This document shows positions 1 through 8,550 of a DNA stretch of 64,000 nt, piece after piece (within the stretch, counting starts at the first letter, position 1; each line of letters opens with the position of its first letter). The notes beneath the pieces are model-generated. The model was not told the DNA's origin. It made no database searches and saw only the letters and a list, made by a program, of their open reading frames with translations. The position numbers and the translations under genes were made by a program. The stretch comes from Nocardioides humi (GTDB lineage Bacteria; Actinomycetota; Actinomycetes; Propionibacteriales; Nocardioidaceae). Location: assembly GCF_006494775.1 (NCBI RefSeq), contig NZ_CP041146.1, forward strand, positions 6,008,501-6,072,500. Reading direction: 5' to 3'.

Positions 1-322
1 CGGTGACCCCAACGCCTCCATCCCGACGCCGCAGCCGGTGCTGATGCGGCCGACGCTGGTCGACGACGGCAGCCCCCACGCCGTCACCTTCGTCGCGCCG
101 GCGGCGCTGGAGGACGGGCTCGCCGACCGGCTGGGGCTGCGGCGCCGGCTGGCGGCGGTCCGGCCGACGCGGGAGGTGACGAAGGCGTCGATGGTCAACA
201 ACGCCGCGCTGCCCCGGATCGACATCGACCCGGAGACCTTCGAGATCGACGTCGACGGCGAGCGGGTGGTGCCGGCACCCGCCGAGGAGGTCCCCCTGGC
301 CCGGCTGTACTCGATGTTCTGA
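1..322 (+). CDS. ureC: Urease alpha subunit, C-terminal fragment
   Basis: This is the 3' end of the catalytic nickel subunit of urease, which hydrolyses urea to ammonia and carbamate; the gene begins before the window. The readable frame starts at base 2 and gives about 106 residues. It opens with GDPNASIPTPQPVLMRP, a stretch typical of the late part of UreC, and ends with the usual LYSMF tail. The stop codon overlaps the ureF start by one base (TGATG), so the two are translationally coupled in the urease operon. The nickel ligands and carbamylated lysine lie upstream and cannot be checked here. Confidence 0.93.
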   Translation, partial: GDPNASIPTPQPVLMRPTLVDDGSPHAVTFVAPAALEDGLADRLGLRRRLAAVRPTREVTKASMVNNAALPRIDIDPETFEIDVDGERVVPAPAEEVPLARLYSMF

Positions 323-981
323 TGACCCCGCCCGAGCTCTTCGTCCTGCTGCTCGCCGACGCCCGGCTGCCGGTCGGCGGGCACACCCAGTCCGGCACCC
401 TCGAGGGAGCGCTGGCGCAGGGACTGGGGGCCGCGGACGTGCCCGGCTACCTGCGGACCCGCCTGCTCAGCACGACCCGGGTCGAGGCGGGCACCGCGGT
501 GGTCGCCCGGGCCACGGTCGCCCGCGGCGGAGCGCTCGAGCCGGTCGAGCGCGCCTGGGCGGCCCGCACCGTCGCGCCGGCGCTGCGGGAGGCGTCGCGG
601 GTGCAGGGGCGCGCGCTGCTGCGGCTGGCCCGTCGTACCTGGCCCGAGGCGACCCGTCCGCTCGACGACCTGCCCGCGCCGGGCCGGGCCACCGTCCTCG
701 GCGCCGTCGCCGGCGGGCTCGGGATCAGCGCTCTCTCGCTGGCCCGGCTCGTGGCGTACGACGACGTGCAGACCGTCTGCGCCGCCGCCCTCAAGCTGCT
801 GCCGCTGGACCCGGCGGCCGTGACCGGCTGGGTCGCCGAGGCCCTACCCGGCGTGGCGGAGGTGGCGAGCGCCGTCGCGGACGCGGAGTTGCCGTCCGAC
901 ATCCCCGCCTGCGCCGCCCCCCAGATCGAGGCGTGGGCACAGGCCCACGCCGTCACCACGAGGAGGTTGTTCCGTGCCTGA
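322..981 (+). CDS. ureF: Urease accessory protein UreF
   Basis: UreF (219 aa) forms the UreD-UreF-UreG complex that loads nickel into apo-urease and acts on the GTPase UreG. The N-terminus [19 protein letters not shown] matches the family's conserved opening (LLLLADSRFPxGGHTHSGGxE), and the rest is an alanine-rich all-helical protein of normal family length. The ATG overlaps the ureC stop by one base and the 3' end overlaps ureG by eight bases, giving a tightly coupled operon C-F-G-D. Confidence 0.93.
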   Translation: MTPPELFVLLLADARLPVGGHTQSGTLEGALAQGLGAADVPGYLRTRLLSTTRVEAGTAVVARATVARGGALEPVERAWAARTVAPALREASRVQGRALLRLARRTWPEATRPLDDLPAPGRATVLGAVAGGLGISALSLARLVAYDDVQTVCAAALKLLPLDPAAVTGWVAEALPGVAEVASAVADAELPSDIPACAAPQIEAWAQAHAVTTRRLFRA

Positions 982-1672
982 GCACACCCACACCCACGCC
1001 CCGTCGCGCCCGCTCCGGCTCGGCGTGTGCGGCCCGGTCGGCACCGGCAAGAGCTCGCTGATCGCCCTCCTCTGCCGCGAGCTGGCCGGACGCCTCGAGC
1101 TCGCGGTGGTGACCAACGACATCTACACCGACGAGGACGCCCGCTTCCTGCGCTCGGCCGGCGTGCTCGCGCCCGAGCGGATCCGCGCCGTCGAGACCGG
1201 GGCCTGCCCGCACACCGCCATCCGCGACGACATCAGCGCCAACCTGATGACCGTCGAGGAGCTCGAGGAGGAGTACCCCGCGCTGGACCTGGTCCTGCTC
1301 GAGTCCGGCGGCGACAACCTGACCGCGACCTTCTCCCCCGCGCTCGTCGACGCCCAGGTGTTCGTGCTCGACGTGGCGGGTGGCGGGGACGTCGCCCGCA
1401 AGGGCGGCCCGGGCATCGAGCGGGCGGACCTGCTGGTCGTCAACAAGACCGACCTGGCGCCGTACGTCGGCGTGGACGTGCCGCGGATGCTCGCGGACGC
1501 CGCCGCGGCGCGCGGGGACCGGCCGGTGATCGGGCTCTCCCGCACGGACCGGTCCAGCATCGACGCGCTCGTGGCGTGGGTCGAGGAGGTCCGGCGCAGC
1601 CAGGCCGCCGGCGTCCTCGTGCCGGTGGACCCCGGGCCGATGGCGCGTCACGTCCATGCTCACGAGCACTGA
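974..1672 (+). CDS. ureG: Urease accessory GTPase UreG
   Basis: UreG (232 aa) is the SIMIBI-class GTPase that delivers nickel during urease maturation. A short histidine-bearing N-terminus (HTHTHAP) precedes a P-loop GPVGTGKS at about residues 20-27; the invariant metal-binding CPH triad is at about residues 78-80 ([13 protein letters not shown]), and NKTD for guanine recognition is near residue 150. The C-terminus is again His-rich (HVHAHEH). The start is GTG, eight bases inside ureF; the 3' end overlaps ureD by 17 bases. Length and motifs are normal for the family. Confidence 0.96.
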   Translation: MPEHTHTHAPSRPLRLGVCGPVGTGKSSLIALLCRELAGRLELAVVTNDIYTDEDARFLRSAGVLAPERIRAVETGACPHTAIRDDISANLMTVEELEEEYPALDLVLLESGGDNLTATFSPALVDAQVFVLDVAGGGDVARKGGPGIERADLLVVNKTDLAPYVGVDVPRMLADAAAARGDRPVIGLSRTDRSSIDALVAWVEEVRRSQAAGVLVPVDPGPMARHVHAHEH

Positions 1673-2402
1673 GCGCACCGCCCGGACCAGACTCCGGGTG
1701 ACCCGGACCGGCACCGGGCGGTGCCGGGTGCGCAGCGCGGTGACCCTCTCGGACCCGGCCGCGTCGTCGCTCCGACCGGTGCTGGTCCACCACGACGCGA
1801 GCACGGCACGGGTCTCGCTCGTTCCCGACGGGGCGCTGCTCCTCGCCGGCGACCGCGTGGAGCTCGACCTGGCCGTCGACGCCGGCGCCCGCCTCGACCT
1901 GGTCGAGCCGGGCGGCACGGTCGCGTTCGCGATGCGCGGCGGCCGCGCGGCCTGGGACGTGCGGGCGACGCTCGGCCCCGGTGCCGTGCTGGCCTGGGCC
2001 GGCGAGCCGTTCGTGGTCGCCGCCGGCGCCGAGGTCGACCGGACCCTGCGCGTGCGGCTCGCCGCCGGCGCCGTGCTCGCGATCCGCGAGTCGCTCGTCC
2101 TCGGCCGTCACGGCGAGGGCCCGGGACGGGTACGCCAGCGCACGGAGGTGCTGGCCGGCACGGAGCCCGTGCTCGTCGAGGAGCTCGACCTCGACCCGGC
2201 GACGGCGCCGGCCCTGCTCGGCGGCCACCGGGTGCTCAGCTCCGTGCTGGTCGCCGGGGCGCCCGCGCCCGACGGCACCGACGCCGACCGGTACGACCTG
2301 GAGGGCGGCGGCACCCTGTGGCGCCGGCTGGGCGCCCAGGCGCACGAGACCGACCTGTCCGCCGTATGGCGGGCCGTGCGCGACGGGACACGCTCTCGAT
2401 GA
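1656..2402 (+). CDS. ureD: Urease accessory protein UreD (UreH)
   Basis: UreD (248 aa) is the beta-helical scaffold that binds apo-urease and provides a path for nickel from UreG/UreF. It shows the family's features: an early [16 protein letters not shown] segment, [24 protein letters not shown], and an [19 protein letters not shown] segment. The start overlaps the ureG 3' end. It is the last gene of the urease operon and faces a convergent gene; a small hairpin lies between them. Confidence 0.9.
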   Translation: MLTSTERTARTRLRVTRTGTGRCRVRSAVTLSDPAASSLRPVLVHHDASTARVSLVPDGALLLAGDRVELDLAVDAGARLDLVEPGGTVAFAMRGGRAAWDVRATLGPGAVLAWAGEPFVVAAGAEVDRTLRVRLAAGAVLAIRESLVLGRHGEGPGRVRQRTEVLAGTEPVLVEELDLDPATAPALLGGHRVLSSVLVAGAPAPDGTDADRYDLEGGGTLWRRLGAQAHETDLSAVWRAVRDGTRSR

Positions 2403-2438
2403 TTGATGCATCAGGGGTCTGCGCACCCAGGGCACGCA

Positions 2439-2457
2439 CGTCGCCGCGTAGGCGACG
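2439..2457. terminator. Small hairpin between convergent genes
   Basis: A perfect 7-bp inverted repeat (CGTCGCC, loop GCGTA, GGCGACG) lies between the end of ureD and the end of the convergent binding-protein gene. There is no T-run on either side. It may be a U-tract-less terminator, but a stem this short is common by chance in DNA of this GC content. Confidence 0.25.
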
Positions 2458-2505
2458 CTCGGAAGACGCCGGCGGAGCCCCCCGACGTATCGACGGGGAT
2501 GACCA

Positions 2506-3582
2506 CTAGTGCACGCGCGCGATCCGCTCCTCCACCCGGAACTCGAGCCCGTCCGCGGCGGCGACGTACACGTCCTGGTCGAGCAGGTTGCCGGCCAGCC
2601 GCACCAGGCCGCGCGGGCTCTCGTAGAAGTGGCCGCTGGGCAGCGCCGCCACCGCGTCGACGGTGAGGTCGCCGCACACGGCTCCGACCCGGGCGAGGAA
2701 CCAGATCGCCTCGTAGCAGGACTCGCCGACCGCGTTGAGCGCCGGCGCCCAGCGGCCCCACCGGGCGTAGTAGTCGTGGGCGAGCGCGGAGCTCTCGGCG
2801 GTGCCCAGCCCGTCGAAGTACGCCGCCGCGGCGTACAGCCGGTCGTTCGCGGCCACACCGCCGGCGAGCAGGGTGTTCTCCTCGACCGCGGGGCTCAGTC
2901 GGGGCAGCGCGGCCGTCAGCCCCGCGCGCGCGAACTGCCGGTTGAAGTGGACGGCGTCCTGGCCCATCAGCAGCATGATCACGCCGTCGACGGGCCGGCC
3001 GGCCAGGTCGCGCAGCACCGTGCCGAAGTCGCTCGTGCCGAGGGGGACGTAGGTCTCGCTGACGATCTCCGAGGGGGTCTCCTCCAGGGCGAGCCGGGCC
3101 GTCGCGCCGGTGACGCGCGGGAAGACGTAGTCGTTGCCCACGATGGCCCAGCGGCCCACGCCGAGCTCCTCGCGCATCCAGTGCGCCGCGGGCAGCAGTT
3201 GGTTGATCGGCCGCTCGCCGATCATGAACACACCCGGCGTCTCGTCACCGCCCTCGTGCATCGCGGCGAAGGCGTAGACCACGCGGCCGCCGACGCGCCG
3301 GGTGATCGCCTGCCGGACCGCGGAGATGTGCCAGCCCGCGACCGCGTGGACCCGGCCCGTGTCGACCAGCACGCCGACCTCGTCCGCCACCAATCGGGGG
3401 TCCCGGCCGGCGTCGACCACGACCAGCTCCACCCGGCGCCCGGCGATGCCGGTGCCGGCGTTGAGCTGCTCCACCGCGAGCTCGCCGCAGGCGAGGCACG
3501 ACGGCCCGTAGATGCCCGTGGGTCCCTGGAGCGGGACGACGAAGGCGACGGACAGGACGTCGTCGGAGCGTGGTGCGGGCAC
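2506..3582 (-). CDS. Amide/urea-type periplasmic-binding-fold protein (Peripla_BP_5, AmiC/UrtA-like)
   Basis: A 358-residue type-I periplasmic-binding fold protein of the branched-chain-amino-acid/urea/amide group. The opening SVAFVVPLQGPTGIYGPS, ELAVEQLNAGTGIAGRRVELVVVDAG and the later GNDYVFPRVTGATAR match AmiC/UrtA-type sensors and binding proteins. There is no signal peptide or lipobox, so it looks cytosolic, like the amide sensor AmiC, rather than an exported transporter component, and no permease or ATPase genes accompany it. GTG start with GGAGGT just upstream. It ends facing the urease operon and is divergent from a MarR gene, so a ligand-sensing role linked to nitrogen sources is possible; that is inference. 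Confidence 0.7.
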   Translation of the reverse strand: MPAPRSDDVLSVAFVVPLQGPTGIYGPSCLACGELAVEQLNAGTGIAGRRVELVVVDAGRDPRLVADEVGVLVDTGRVHAVAGWHISAVRQAITRRVGGRVVYAFAAMHEGGDETPGVFMIGERPINQLLPAAHWMREELGVGRWAIVGNDYVFPRVTGATARLALEETPSEIVSETYVPLGTSDFGTVLRDLAGRPVDGVIMLLMGQDAVHFNRQFARAGLTAALPRLSPAVEENTLLAGGVAANDRLYAAAAYFDGLGTAESSALAHDYYARWGRWAPALNAVGESCYEAIWFLARVGAVCGDLTVDAVAALPSGHFYESPRGLVRLAGNLLDQDVYVAAADGLEFRVEERIARVH

Positions 3583-3704
3583 GGCACCTCCGTGCGGGAC
3601 GCGGCTGTCGCGGCCGGCGGCGCTGCGGGCGGCGGGTCAACCGGAGTGCTCGGTGTGCGACCTAGGATAGGGCCACCATCGCCGTCCCGTCCGAGGAGGC
3701 CGTC

Positions 3705-4094
3705 GTGAGCCACCCGCCCAGCCTCGCCGTCCGGGTCGGCCGGGTCGAGGCCGCGCTGCGCCGGGCGCTGCAGCCGCTGCTCGACGAGCACGGGCTCACC
3801 CTCGAGCACTGGCGGATCCTCGCCGTCGTCGCGGACGCCCCCGGCCTGGGCATGGGCGAGGTCGCGACGGCCGCCGCGGTGCCCGCCGCTACCCTCACCC
3901 GCCATGCCGACCGCCTGGTCGAGCGCGGTCTCCTCGTCCGGCGGGTCGATCCCGCCGACCGGCGCCGGGCCGTCGTGGCGCTCTCACCCCTCGGCCAGGC
4001 GTACGCCGGCCGGCTGCTCGCCGCCGAGCGCACCGCCGCGGTGCCGGATTACTCGGTCGCGACGATCCCCCTGCGCAGCAGCCTGACCAGCTGA
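3705..4094 (+). CDS. Short MarR-family transcriptional regulator
   Basis: A winged-helix regulator (129 aa) with the MarR core: LTLEHWRILAVVADAPGLGMGEVA, a recognition-helix region PAATLTRHADRLVERGLL and the wing VRRVDPADRRRAVVALSPLG. The GTG start has a GAGGAGG ribosome site six bases upstream, and a TAGGAT -10 box lies at 3662-3667. The protein is short: after the wing it has only about 30 residues, and the final 46 bases overlap the end of the convergent helicase gene, so the usual C-terminal dimerisation helices are largely missing. Its promoter faces that of the binding-protein gene, a plausible target. Confidence 0.75.
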   Translation: MSHPPSLAVRVGRVEAALRRALQPLLDEHGLTLEHWRILAVVADAPGLGMGEVATAAAVPAATLTRHADRLVERGLLVRRVDPADRRRAVVALSPLGQAYAGRLLAAERTAAVPDYSVATIPLRSSLTS

Positions 4095-6838
4095 CGCGCG
4101 GTGTCGCGGACCGGCGTACCGGCCGCGGCGTCCGCGATCTGGCCCGCGAAGTCGATCAGCTGCTTCATCTGGCGCACGAAGTCGCCGGCCGTCTGGTCGT
4201 TGCGGGTGATGATCTCGTCGAGGTCCTGGCCCTCCGCCCACCGCCAGGCGGTCCAGGCGAAGCCGGCGTCGGGCTTGCGGAGGAAGTCGAGGCGGTGCTC
4301 GCGCTCCAGCCGCTCCAGGTCGCCCCAGAGCCGGGTCATCGCGTCGATGGTGACCTGGATGGCGCCGCCGGGGACGTTCGGCGGGCCCTCGTCGGGACGG
4401 CGGGCCTCGTAGACCAGCGCGGAGAGCACGGCGCCGAGCTGGGAGGGCGACAGGTCGTCCCACAGGCCGGTGCGCAGCGACTCGGCGGCGACCAGGTCGA
4501 GCTCGGAGTAGATCCGCATCAGCCCGCGGCCGCGCTCGGTGACCTCGTCCTCGCGGAGGTAGTCGAGCGCCTCCAGCACCTCGCAGACCCGGTCGAAGGT
4601 CCGCGCGACGGTGTTGGTGCGCCGCTCGATGCGCTGGGACAGCGTCTGGGTGTCCTTCTCGAGCTTGGCGTACCGCTCGGCCCACCGGGCGTGGTCCTCC
4701 CGCTCCGCGCAGCCGTGGCAGGGATGCTCGCGGATCCGGGCGCGCAGCGCCTGGATCTCGCGCGCGGTGGCCTCGTCCACCGGGCCGCGCTCGGCCCGGG
4801 GACGCGTGGCGGACAGCGGCAGCGCGCGGACCGCCTCGCGGACCGCCTGCGCGATGTCCTTGCGCTGCTGGGGGTTGCGGGCGTCGACCCGCTTCGGGAG
4901 CCGGATGTGGGCGACCGGCTCGACCGGCGTCGGGAAGTCCATCATCGCCAGCCGCCGGCCCTGCCGCTCGGCGGTGATGACCAGCGGCCGGTGGCCGTGC
5001 TCGGACAGCCCGGGGTCCACCACGACCGCGGGACCGGCGAACTTCCCGACGGGTACGACGATCACGTCGCCGGGCGTGAGCCGCTCCAGGGAGGCCATCG
5101 CCTCGCCGCGGCGGTCCTGCCGGCGCACCTTGCTCGCCTCCTTCTCCAGCTCCGAGACCCCACGGCGCAGCGCGGCGTACTCCATGAAGTCGCCGAGATG
5201 GCACTGGGCGGCCTCGGCGTAGCCGGCGAGCGCGTCCTCGGCCTTGCGCAGCTGGCGGGCCAGCCCGACGACGGCGCGGTCGGCCTGGAACTGCGCGAAG
5301 GACTGCTCCAGCAGCTCGCGGGCCTGGTGGCGGCCGTAGGAGTGCACCAGGTTGACCGCCATGTTGTACGACGGCCGGAAGCTGCTCCGCAGCGGATAGG
5401 TGCGGGTGGAGGCGAGTCCCGCGAGCTCGCGGGGGTTCATCCCCGGCTGCCAGAGCACCACCGCATGGCCCTCGACGTCGAGCCCGCGGCGGCCGGCCCG
5501 GCCGGTCAGCTGGGTGTACTCCCCCGGCGTGATGTCGGCGTGGGTCTCGCCGTTCCACTTGCTCAGCTTCTCCAGCACCACCGTCCGGGCGGGCATGTTG
5601 ATGCCGAGCGCCAGGGTCTCGGTGGCGAAGACGATCTTGATCAGCCCGCGCAGGTAGAGCTCCTCGACGCACTCCTTGAACGCCGGCAGCATCCCGGCGT
5701 GGTGGGCGGCGACACCGCGCGAGGCGGCGTCGAGGAAGTCGTGGTAGCCGAGCACCTGCAGGTCGGCCGAGGGCAGGCCGCCGAGCGTGCTCTCGACGTG
5801 GGCGATGACCTCGTCGCGCTCCTCCGGCGTGGTCAGGCGCAGGTTGGCGTCGAGGCACTGCTGCACGGCGGCGTCGCAGCCCGCGCGGCTGAAGATGAAG
5901 TCGATCGCGGGCAGCATGCTCTTGCGCTGCAGCTGGTCGACCACGTCGAGGCGGCCGGGGATCCAGATCCGCCGCCCGCTGCCGACATTGCGGCTCCCCG
6001 GTCCGCCCTGGCGGCCCCGGGCTCCCTTGGGCGTGCGGTGCCCCTTGAGCCGGGAGGACGCCCAGTCGTCGCGGGCCAGCCTCATCAGCTCGTCGTTGAC
6101 CGGCGCGCCCTCACGGACGAAGCCCGCGGCCGCGTCGACGTCGGAGGACGCGAACAGGTCGAGGAGCCGGCGCCCGACCATCACGTGCTGGAACAGCGGC
6201 ACCGGCCGGCGCTCGGCCACGATCGTCCGGGTCGAGCCGCGCACCGTCTCCAGCCACTCGCCGAACTCCTCGGCGTTCGACACCGTCGCCGACAGCGAGA
6301 TCACCGACACCGACTCCGGCAGGTGGATGATGACCTCCTCCCACACCGCCCCCCGGGAGCGGTCCGCGAGGTAGTGCACCTCGTCCATCACCACGAAGCC
6401 GAGCCCGACGAGCGTGCGGGAGCGCGCGTAGAGCATGTTGCGCAGCACCTCGGTGGTCATCACGACCACCGGCGCCTCGCCGTTGATCGTCGTGTCGCCG
6501 GTGAGCAGGCCCACCCGGTCCTTGCCGTAGCGGGCGGCCAGGTCGGCGTACTTCTGGTTCGACAGCGCCTTGATCGGCGTCGTGTAGAAGCACTTCCGGC
6601 CGGTCTCGAGCGCCAGGTGGACCGCGAACTCCCCCACCACCGTCTTGCCGGCGCCGGTGGGCGCGGCCACGAGCACGCCGTCGCCGTCCTCGACCGCCTT
6701 GCAGCCCTCGACCTGGAAGTCGTCGAGCGGGAACGGGAAGCCGGCCGCGAAGTCGCGGAAGACCGGGTGGCCCCGGTCCTTGCGGTACGACGCGTACCGC
6801 TCCGCGGGCGTCCGCGCCTCGTCGTCGCGGGCGCTCAC
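4049..6838 (-). CDS. helY: Ski2/Mtr4-like DEAD/DEAH-box RNA helicase HelY
   Basis: A large superfamily-2 helicase (929 aa) of the HelY/Ski2-like group, thought to act in RNA processing or turnover. Order: Q-motif-like FPLDDFQVEGCKAV, Walker A APTGAGKT at residues 59-66, PIKALSNQKY, DEVH box (VVMDEVHYL), SLSATVSN (motif III), a second RecA domain with EKLSKWNGE and QLTGRAGRRGLD (motif VI), and a C-terminal DSHCT region with a Cys pair (CHGCAEREDH). The GTG start overlaps the upstream lipid-kinase stop by four bases (GTGA), so the two are coupled. In M. tuberculosis helY likewise sits beside tatC, tatA and pafBC; here extra genes separate them. The 3' end overlaps the MarR gene. Confidence 0.92.
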   Translation of the reverse strand: MSARDDEARTPAERYASYRKDRGHPVFRDFAAGFPFPLDDFQVEGCKAVEDGDGVLVAAPTGAGKTVVGEFAVHLALETGRKCFYTTPIKALSNQKYADLAARYGKDRVGLLTGDTTINGEAPVVVMTTEVLRNMLYARSRTLVGLGFVVMDEVHYLADRSRGAVWEEVIIHLPESVSVISLSATVSNAEEFGEWLETVRGSTRTIVAERRPVPLFQHVMVGRRLLDLFASSDVDAAAGFVREGAPVNDELMRLARDDWASSRLKGHRTPKGARGRQGGPGSRNVGSGRRIWIPGRLDVVDQLQRKSMLPAIDFIFSRAGCDAAVQQCLDANLRLTTPEERDEVIAHVESTLGGLPSADLQVLGYHDFLDAASRGVAAHHAGMLPAFKECVEELYLRGLIKIVFATETLALGINMPARTVVLEKLSKWNGETHADITPGEYTQLTGRAGRRGLDVEGHAVVLWQPGMNPRELAGLASTRTYPLRSSFRPSYNMAVNLVHSYGRHQARELLEQSFAQFQADRAVVGLARQLRKAEDALAGYAEAAQCHLGDFMEYAALRRGVSELEKEASKVRRQDRRGEAMASLERLTPGDVIVVPVGKFAGPAVVVDPGLSEHGHRPLVITAERQGRRLAMMDFPTPVEPVAHIRLPKRVDARNPQQRKDIAQAVREAVRALPLSATRPRAERGPVDEATAREIQALRARIREHPCHGCAEREDHARWAERYAKLEKDTQTLSQRIERRTNTVARTFDRVCEVLEALDYLREDEVTERGRGLMRIYSELDLVAAESLRTGLWDDLSPSQLGAVLSALVYEARRPDEGPPNVPGGAIQVTIDAMTRLWGDLERLEREHRLDFLRKPDAGFAWTAWRWAEGQDLDEIITRNDQTAGDFVRQMKQLIDFAGQIADAAAGTPVRDTARQLVRLLRRGIVATE

Positions 6839-7704
6839 GCGATCACCCGGACCGCACCGGGAACGCACTCGACGGTCAGCGGGAGCGGCCCGAACCGCTC
6901 GCCGTCGGCGTAGCCGACGATGCCCGCGCTCGCCACGGTGACGCGGCGGACGCGGTGGTGCTCGTACTGGGGATGGGTCACGTGGCTCCCGTCGAACAGC
7001 TTGGGGAAGGTGCGGATCAGCTCCATCCTGCCGACCGGCTTGATGAGCACCACATCGAGGAGGCCGTCGTCGAGCTCGGCGCCGTGCGCGATCCGCAGTC
7101 CGCCGCCGAACGAGGGGCCGTTGCCGACGGCCACCAGCATCGCCTCGAGCTCGTGCTCGGTGCCGTCGAGGTCGAGGAGGTAGCGCAGCGGCCGGAAGAC
7201 CCGCAGCTCCGCCACGGTGGCGAGGTTGTAGCGCATCTGCCCGCGCGGCCAGCGCATCCGGTTGGCGCGCTCGTTGACGACGGCGTCGAAGCCGGCCGCG
7301 AGGACCCCGCCGAAGTACCGGTCTCCCACCCGGGCCAGGTCGACGGTGCGCGCCGTGCCCTCCAGGATCCGTACGGCGGCCGCCGCCCCGTCGCGCAGCG
7401 GCAGGTCGAAGTAGCGGGCGAAGTCGTTGCCGGTCCCCGCCGGCAGGATCCCGAGCGGGACGTCCGTGCCGGCGACCGCCTGGAGTCCGAGGTTGACCAT
7501 GCCGTCGCCCCCGCACACGACGAGCGCGTCGGGCTCCTCCGCCGCGGCCACCCGGGCCAGGTCGAGCGTCTCGTCGGCGTCGCGGCCGGTCAGGGCCGTG
7601 GTCCGCCAGCCGGCACCGTGGAAGCGCGGCAGCGCCTCGTCCCGCATCCGCGCGCCGCGTCCCTTGCCCGAGGTGGGATTGGTGAGGACGATCGCGCGGG
7701 GCAC
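6835..7704 (-). CDS. Diacylglycerol/sphingosine-kinase-like lipid kinase
   Basis: A 289-residue member of the DagK/YegS/LCB5 lipid kinase family. It carries the family signatures NPTSGKGRG near the N-terminus, VVCGGDGMVNLGLQ and GTGNDFARYF in the catalytic domain, and FGGGLRIAHGAELDDGLLDVVLI in the C-terminal beta domain. It probably phosphorylates diacylglycerol or a related lipid at the inner membrane face. It is the upstream member of a two-gene unit with helY. Confidence 0.88.
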   Translation of the reverse strand: MPRAIVLTNPTSGKGRGARMRDEALPRFHGAGWRTTALTGRDADETLDLARVAAAEEPDALVVCGGDGMVNLGLQAVAGTDVPLGILPAGTGNDFARYFDLPLRDGAAAAVRILEGTARTVDLARVGDRYFGGVLAAGFDAVVNERANRMRWPRGQMRYNLATVAELRVFRPLRYLLDLDGTEHELEAMLVAVGNGPSFGGGLRIAHGAELDDGLLDVVLIKPVGRMELIRTFPKLFDGSHVTHPQYEHHRVRRVTVASAGIVGYADGERFGPLPLTVECVPGAVRVIA

Positions 7705-7714
7705 GCCCTGAAGG

Positions 7715-8407
7715 CTAGTCGAGCCAGATCACGATGCCGGTGTGGCCGCTGAGGACCGCGGCGACCCCGGCCCGCACCGCCCGGGCGGCCCGCTCGGGGG
7801 TGAAGGTCGCCGGGTCGTAGACCGATGACGCGCCCACGCCCCGACCCCGGAAGGACGCGCCCGCCCAGTCCGCGGCCGTGACGTTGCCGGTCGGCTCGGG
7901 CAGCTCCGCGCCGACCACGAGGAACTGCTGGTCGAGGTGGTGGGCGCTGACCACGGCGAGCGCCTCGATCAGGTCGTTGCCGGCGCTGACGATCAGGTCG
8001 GGACGCAGGTCCATCGCCTCGGTGATGCTCGGGACGACGTCGTGGGCGTCGTCCGGGGTGATCTCCTTCAGCGCGACGTCCTCGTCCGCGGCCCAGGCCC
8101 GCACGGCGGAGGCGAGGACGCGGCTCGGCTCGTCGTCGCCGTACGACAGCAGGACCACGCGGTAGCCCGGCCCCGGGGACACGGCGTCCCATGTCCCGGC
8201 CCGCGGCGTGACCGTCGACTCCGGGTGCGGCGCGGCCACCCCGCCGAGGAAGCCGGGAGCGACGGTGCCCGAGGCCGCCGGGACCGGCCGGTCGAGCGCC
8301 CAGGGGTCGTCGTCGCCGCACCCGGCGAGGAGCGCCCCGAGGACGCCGAGCAGCAGGGCGAGCAGGGCGGGGAGCGGGGCGACCGGGCCGGCGGCAGGAG
8401 AGCGCAC
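7715..8407 (-). CDS. Lipoprotein with BMP/PBP1-like fold
   Basis: A 230-residue predicted lipoprotein: a hydrophobic leader ends in the lipobox LLAGC, followed by an acidic linker. The rest resembles a periplasmic-binding/BMP half-domain: YRVVLLSYGDDEPSR, VLASAVRAWAADEDVALKEITPDD, then LRPDLIVSAGNDLIEAL. At about 200 mature residues it is shorter than a full BMP nucleoside-binding protein and no transporter genes adjoin. A TAGTAA -10 box six bases upstream of the GTG suggests leaderless translation. Ligand unknown. Confidence 0.6.
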   Translation of the reverse strand: MRSPAAGPVAPLPALLALLLGVLGALLAGCGDDDPWALDRPVPAASGTVAPGFLGGVAAPHPESTVTPRAGTWDAVSPGPGYRVVLLSYGDDEPSRVLASAVRAWAADEDVALKEITPDDAHDVVPSITEAMDLRPDLIVSAGNDLIEALAVVSAHHLDQQFLVVGAELPEPTGNVTAADWAGASFRGRGVGASSVYDPATFTPERAARAVRAGVAAVLSGHTGIVIWLD

Positions 8408-8550
8408 GCGCCCTTACTACCCCACCGCCGCGGCGGTTCCGGCCTCGCCGACGGCCTGGCCACCGCGTCTTCCCCGACCCGTCACCTGCGCAGCGCCGGT
8501 CGTTCACCGGGGCCGTGGACGGTTCGCTCGCCCACCCGAGAAGGAGCACG

